From assembly GCA_965223085.1 (NCBI GenBank), contig OZ244981.1, positions 186,001-250,000 of the forward strand: 64,000 nucleotides of DNA, written 5' to 3'. The DNA comes from CBDCVO01 sp965223085 (GTDB lineage Bacteria; Pseudomonadota; Gammaproteobacteria; Ga0077536). This document shows positions 62,563-64,000 of this stretch, one piece after another (positions within the stretch are counted from its first letter, which is position 1; each line of letters opens with the position of its first letter). The translations under genes were made by a program, and so were the position numbers. The notes under the pieces are model-generated. The model did no database searches, was not told the DNA's origin, and was given only the letters and a program-made list of their open reading frames with translations.

Positions 62563-64000
62563 ATGACTGACAGCGATCGAACTTTACACCACGTCGTGAT
62601 CATCGGCGCGGGTTCGGGTGGAGTGTGCGCCGCTATTCAACTCAAACGCGCTGGAATTAACGATTTTACGCTTTTGGAGCAAGCCGACGGCATCGGTGGC
62701 ACGTGGCGGCATAACACTTATCCTGGCGCCGAGTGCGATGTTCAATCACACCTTTATTCGTTTTCATTCGAACCCAAACTAGATTGGACACAACCGTTTG
62801 CAGGTCAAGCCGAGATCCTCGCCTACCTTGAACACTGTGCCGACAAATACGAGCTCCGGTCACACATTCGCTTGCACACCGAAGTCACCTCGGCAATATG
62901 GCAGGAAGAAAGCGCGACTTGGTTGATCACATGCCGCAACGGCGAGCAAATAGACGCCCGCGTACTGATCAGCGCGCTCGGCATGTTCAACCACCTCGTG
63001 TGGCCTGAGATCCCCGGTTGGGATGATTTCGAAGGCACGCGGTTTCACTCCGCACGCTGGAATCACGACCACGATCTTAACGGTGAGCGAGTGGGCGTGG
63101 TCGGCATCGCCGCAAGTGCAGTGCAATTCGTGCCCCAAATCGCACCACGAGTCAAAGAATTACACCTATTTCAACGCACCGCCAACTGGGTCGTGCCAAA
63201 AGGTAACGAACCATATAGCGAAGACCAGCTGCAATATTTTCGCGATCATCCGGAAGCCGTACAAAAAAATCGAGAGGAAATCTATGCAGTTTGGAACACC
63301 CTGTGTACCTTCCACGATAAAAAAGTGCTCGCGGAAATCGAGAAATCCGGCTTAGAGCAGATCGCTGCGGTAAAAGATCCAGAAACGCGCCGCAAGTTGA
63401 CGCCGAGTCATCCTTTTGGTTGTAAAAGGCCGTTATTTCACGACCACTATTATCCGGTTTTCAACCGCGATAACGTCCACCTGATCACCGAAAGCATCGA
63501 ACGCATCACGGCCCGCGGTATTCAAACGGCGGACAAGGCTAAGCACGATCTCGATACAATTATTTGCGCTACCGGATTCCATACGACGCGCTATTTGTCT
63601 GCCATCGACGTGCGCGGACGGGGCGGCGGCCACATTAACGACGCATGGTCTGATGGTGCTCAAGCCTATCTTGGAGTCACAATTAACGGTTTCCCCAATC
63701 TGTTTATGATTTATGGCCCCAACACAAATCAGGGATGCATCTTATTTATGATCGAGCAGCAAGTGGCCTATATCGTACGACAGCTGCAACGCATGGCGGC
63801 TGAAAATCTAGCGTGGATCGATGTTCGCGCAGATGTGATGGCGGCGTTCAATGCCGAAATCCAGGCAGACATAGAGCAAGTGGACGTGTGGCAGGCCGCC
63901 TGTGGTAATGATTTTTATTATCGTTCTACAAGTGGTCGCCTCGTGACGCAATGGCCACATTCAATGGACGAATTTGTCGCGCGCACACGCGGAGATGACG
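62563..64000 (+). CDS. Baeyer-Villiger-type FAD monooxygenase, partial at window end
   Basis: 479 codons from ATG 62563 (AGGAG seven nt upstream), still open at the window edge. FAD-binding VVIIGAGSGGVCAAIQLKRA at residues 11-30; the BVMO fingerprint FxGxxxHxxxW is present as FEGTRFHSARW (156-166), followed by Asn instead of Pro or Asp; the NADPH site VGVVGIAASAVQF has an altered GxGxxG. GGTWRHNTYPGAECDV and the C-terminal ICATGFHTT segment are typical. Oxidises a ketone to an ester or lactone, which fits with the P450 and SDR genes. Confidence 0.92.
   Translation, partial: MTDSDRTLHHVVIIGAGSGGVCAAIQLKRAGINDFTLLEQADGIGGTWRHNTYPGAECDVQSHLYSFSFEPKLDWTQPFAGQAEILAYLEHCADKYELRSHIRLHTEVTSAIWQEESATWLITCRNGEQIDARVLISALGMFNHLVWPEIPGWDDFEGTRFHSARWNHDHDLNGERVGVVGIAASAVQFVPQIAPRVKELHLFQRTANWVVPKGNEPYSEDQLQYFRDHPEAVQKNREEIYAVWNTLCTFHDKKVLAEIEKSGLEQIAAVKDPETRRKLTPSHPFGCKRPLFHDHYYPVFNRDNVHLITESIERITARGIQTADKAKHDLDTIICATGFHTTRYLSAIDVRGRGGGHINDAWSDGAQAYLGVTINGFPNLFMIYGPNTNQGCILFMIEQQVAYIVRQLQRMAAENLAWIDVRADVMAAFNAEIQADIEQVDVWQAACGNDFYYRSTSGRLVTQWPHSMDEFVARTRGDD

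Noticed and set aside
1..64000. tRNA, rRNA, riboswitch or prophage
   Set aside because: I scanned intergenic regions by eye and found no convincing cloverleaf, rRNA segment, cobalamin riboswitch before the mutase, or phage genes; a covariance-model search would be needed to be sure.

Overview
The window looks like a chromosomal segment of a metabolically versatile, motile, aerobic proteobacterium, most likely a gammaproteobacterium. The signs are an IspB-type polyprenyl synthase, a near-consensus FliA (sigma-28) promoter in front of an Aer-like chemoreceptor, a Fur-type box in front of a TonB-dependent receptor, an RND efflux tripartite operon, and E. coli-like homoprotocatechuate genes. No rRNA, tRNA, CRISPR array or prophage was seen. 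The assignment of organism is inference; no marker gene settles it.

Layout. 0-3 kb: ispB, then on the minus strand a two-gene unit whose second gene is a UGSC-family selenoprotein. Its in-frame TGA (1424-1426) lies in the UGSC motif and is followed by a textbook bacterial SECIS hairpin. Conventional ORF calling cuts this gene in half. 3-5.8 kb: a REP-associated (IS200-like) transposase gene split by a complete 1,324-bp IS256-family element with a perfect 8-bp target duplication, followed by 14 perfect copies of an 11-bp tandem repeat. 5.8-10 kb: a CaiB/AMACR-type CoA enzyme, an Aer-like receptor and a secreted HNH nuclease. 10-18.4 kb: an SSS transporter and a homoprotocatechuate meta-cleavage set (hpaG candidate, then hpaE-hpaD-hpaF-hpaH-hpaI) followed by a P450. 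The divergent hpaG/hpaE gap holds a perfect palindrome.

18.4-25.4 kb: a diiron ODP/FprA-like beta-lactamase-fold protein co-transcribed with a soluble chemoreceptor-like helix protein (a likely oxygen-sensing pair), a glutamine amidotransferase-Tat small subunit-GMC oxidoreductase operon, an internally deleted gene, a luciferase-like monooxygenase and a frameshifted EAL pseudogene. 25.4-34.7 kb: a catabolic block with SDR-P450-ferredoxin, cupin-FAH-luciferase-like monooxygenase, and a B12-dependent acyl-CoA mutase (separate large and small subunits, divergent active site) with its MeaB-like GTPase and another SDR. 34.8-40.6 kb: RND permease, adaptor and outer-membrane factor. 40.7-50.7 kb: a cytochrome c-PQQ dehydrogenase, a membrane protein, NnrS, a double EthD protein, two luciferase-like monooxygenases, a POT peptide transporter and an acyl-CoA carboxyltransferase. 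50.7-64 kb: an HCCA-isomerase-like DsbA protein, a P450, a Fur-box TonB receptor, HyuA and a HyuB-AcxC-like fusion, a sulfurtransferase, a beta-CASP nuclease, and a Baeyer-Villiger-type monooxygenase that runs off the end.

Taken together the genes suggest oxidative attack on ring compounds (three P450s, a BVMO, three to four luciferase-like flavoenzymes, a GMC enzyme), ring cleavage through homoprotocatechuate, and CoA-ester handling (racemase, mutase, carboxylase). The strongest unusual items are the Sec-containing UGSC protein with its partner, the atypical B12 mutase, and the ODP/chemoreceptor pair.
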